Assembly: GCF_022012475.1 (NCBI RefSeq)
Contig: NZ_JAKLWS010000004.1
Location: 1-64,000 of the forward strand
DNA: 64,000 bases
DNA from: Rhodohalobacter sulfatireducens
GTDB lineage: Bacteria; Bacteroidota; Rhodothermia; Balneolales; Balneolaceae
Direction: 5' to 3'
Shown: in pieces, positions 63,293 to 64,000 of the stretch
Layout of the letters: each line of letters starts with the position of its first letter
How positions within the stretch are numbered: the stretch's first letter is position 1
Notes under the pieces: generated by a model
Databases searched by the model: none
What the model was told of the DNA's origin: nothing
Seen by the model: only the letters and a program-made list of their open reading frames with translations
Position numbers and translations under genes: made by a program

Positions 63293-64000
63293 TCAAAGAT
63301 TTGCTGTTAATAAAATATCCTGGCCTGTTTGCTGCCAGTTATGATCCCTGAAGGGTACAATATCCTCCATCCTGTTGATATCAAGATTGACGATAGATTT
63401 GGTACCCCCTCCTAATAATTTTGGCGCTATGAAAAGCTGAAGACGATCTACGAGACCTCTTTTTAAAAGTGCTGAAGAGAGCTGCTGTCCACCCTCTACG
63501 AGAAGTGATGTAATTCCATGATCAGCCAGTTTTCTCATTCCTTCTTTCAATCGTGAATGGCCGTTTACTTTCTCCACGTGAATAATCTCACCCCGAAAAT
63601 AATTGCTTTGTAACATCTTAAGCATTGGGTCAGCCTCGTCTTTAGATTTCTTCCTGTTGTGAGTGATCACAATCGTCTTTTCCTCAAACTGATCGGAAAA
63701 CAGGTTTAAATTTCTCGGCAGTTCAAATGGACCATCAATAACCACACGTTTAGGTTGACGTCCCTCTACCAACCGAACTGTTAATGACGGATTATCGTGC
63801 AGTGCTGTATTTCGACCAACCATGACCGCATCATTCTGACTTCTCCATATGTGAACCTTCTCCCTGGATTCTTTTGAGCTGATCCATTTTGAATCACCGT
63901 TTGGCGCCGCAATGTATCCGTCAGCAGTTTGAGCAATTTTTAGCGTTATAAACGGCCGGTTGAACTCTATATAGTGAAGCCAGCATTCATTCAATTCCTT
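63293..64000 (-). CDS. ribD: RibD, reductase domain (cut by window end)
   Basis: Open to the right edge on the minus strand, so the N-terminal deaminase half lies outside. Visible part: 'FNRPFITLKIAQTADGYIA', 'VMVGRNTALHDNPSLTVR', 'KRVVIDGPFELPRNLNLF', 'ITSLLVEGGQQLSSALLKRG', 'LFIAPKLLGGG', the RibD C-terminal 5-amino-6-(5-phosphoribosylamino)uracil reductase. The first visible codons (K-E-L-N-E-C-W) match the interdomain linker of full-length RibD, so the TTG at 63994 is not a true start. Confidence 0.9.
   Translation of the reverse strand, partial: KELNECWLHYIEFNRPFITLKIAQTADGYIAAPNGDSKWISSKESREKVHIWRSQNDAVMVGRNTALHDNPSLTVRLVEGRQPKRVVIDGPFELPRNLNLFSDQFEEKTIVITHNRKKSKDEADPMLKMLQSNYFRGEIIHVEKVNGHSRLKEGMRKLADHGITSLLVEGGQQLSSALLKRGLVDRLQLFIAPKLLGGGTKSIVNLDINRMEDIVPFRDHNWQQTGQDILLTANL

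Overview
The window looks like a chromosomal segment of a Bacteroidota-superphylum bacterium, most likely a marine or halophilic Balneolota/Rhodothermota-type organism. This placement is inference from gene content: a FecR/STN-type TonB receptor pair, stand-alone TonB plug lipoproteins, an ECF sigma factor paired with a TPR-tailed Ser/Thr kinase, a DnaE with a fused N-terminal proofreading exonuclease, Bacteroidota-like TTG/TAnnTTTG promoter candidates, and mostly weak Shine-Dalgarno sequences. No rRNA, tRNA, CRISPR array or prophage was seen.

Layout. 1-4.1 kb: end of a DUF5666 protein, then a FecR anti-sigma factor and a FecA-like TonB receptor. 4.1-8.0 kb: a uracil-DNA-glycosylase-family gene, a patch of inverted 'ACCACA...ACACAG' repeats holding a nonsense-interrupted GxxExxY gene, and recQ. 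8.1-13.4 kb: DUF1801 protein, two secreted proteins, an M24 peptidase and ilvE. 13.6-15.3 kb: three paralogous lipoproteins that are each little more than a TonB plug domain, with a relic of a fourth. 15.3-18.9 kb: a 5'-nucleotidase split into two genes, a DUF4412 protein and mnmA. 19.1-28.9 kb: a three-gene surface operon (beta-barrel, 1965-residue secreted protein, FN3-repeat protein). 29.1-32.4 kb: ECF sigma factor and TPR kinase, divergent from that operon. 32.5-42.5 kb: HNH nuclease, glutamate dehydrogenase, RsbW-like kinase, a tripartite RND efflux operon, an esterase and thioredoxin. 42.5-51.9 kb: dnaE, an alpha/beta hydrolase, an amber-interrupted membrane protein, thpR-acyP and an OxyR-like regulator. 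52.0-58.1 kb: MBL exonuclease, ABC ATPase and ATP-dependent DNA ligase in one cluster, then a VOC protein and a Gfo/Idh oxidoreductase. 58.2-59.9 kb: a small accessory island with a TGA-interrupted gene, an antitoxin stub and a Y1 (HUH) transposase bracketed by matching arrays of palindromes. 60.0-64.0 kb: esterase, nitrilase-family amidase, methylmalonyl-CoA epimerase, and riboflavin genes ribE and ribD (cut by the window edge).

Working together: the 19-29 kb operon probably builds one outer-surface structure, with the adjacent sigma factor/kinase pair as a candidate regulator. The MBL nuclease and ligase form part of a known ligase-associated DNA-repair module. FecR and the TonB receptor form a surface-signalling uptake unit. 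The most unusual items are the symmetric REP-like element around the Y1 transposase, the tandem plug-only lipoproteins, the surface operon, and three genes each broken by one in-frame stop (TAA, TAG, TGA).
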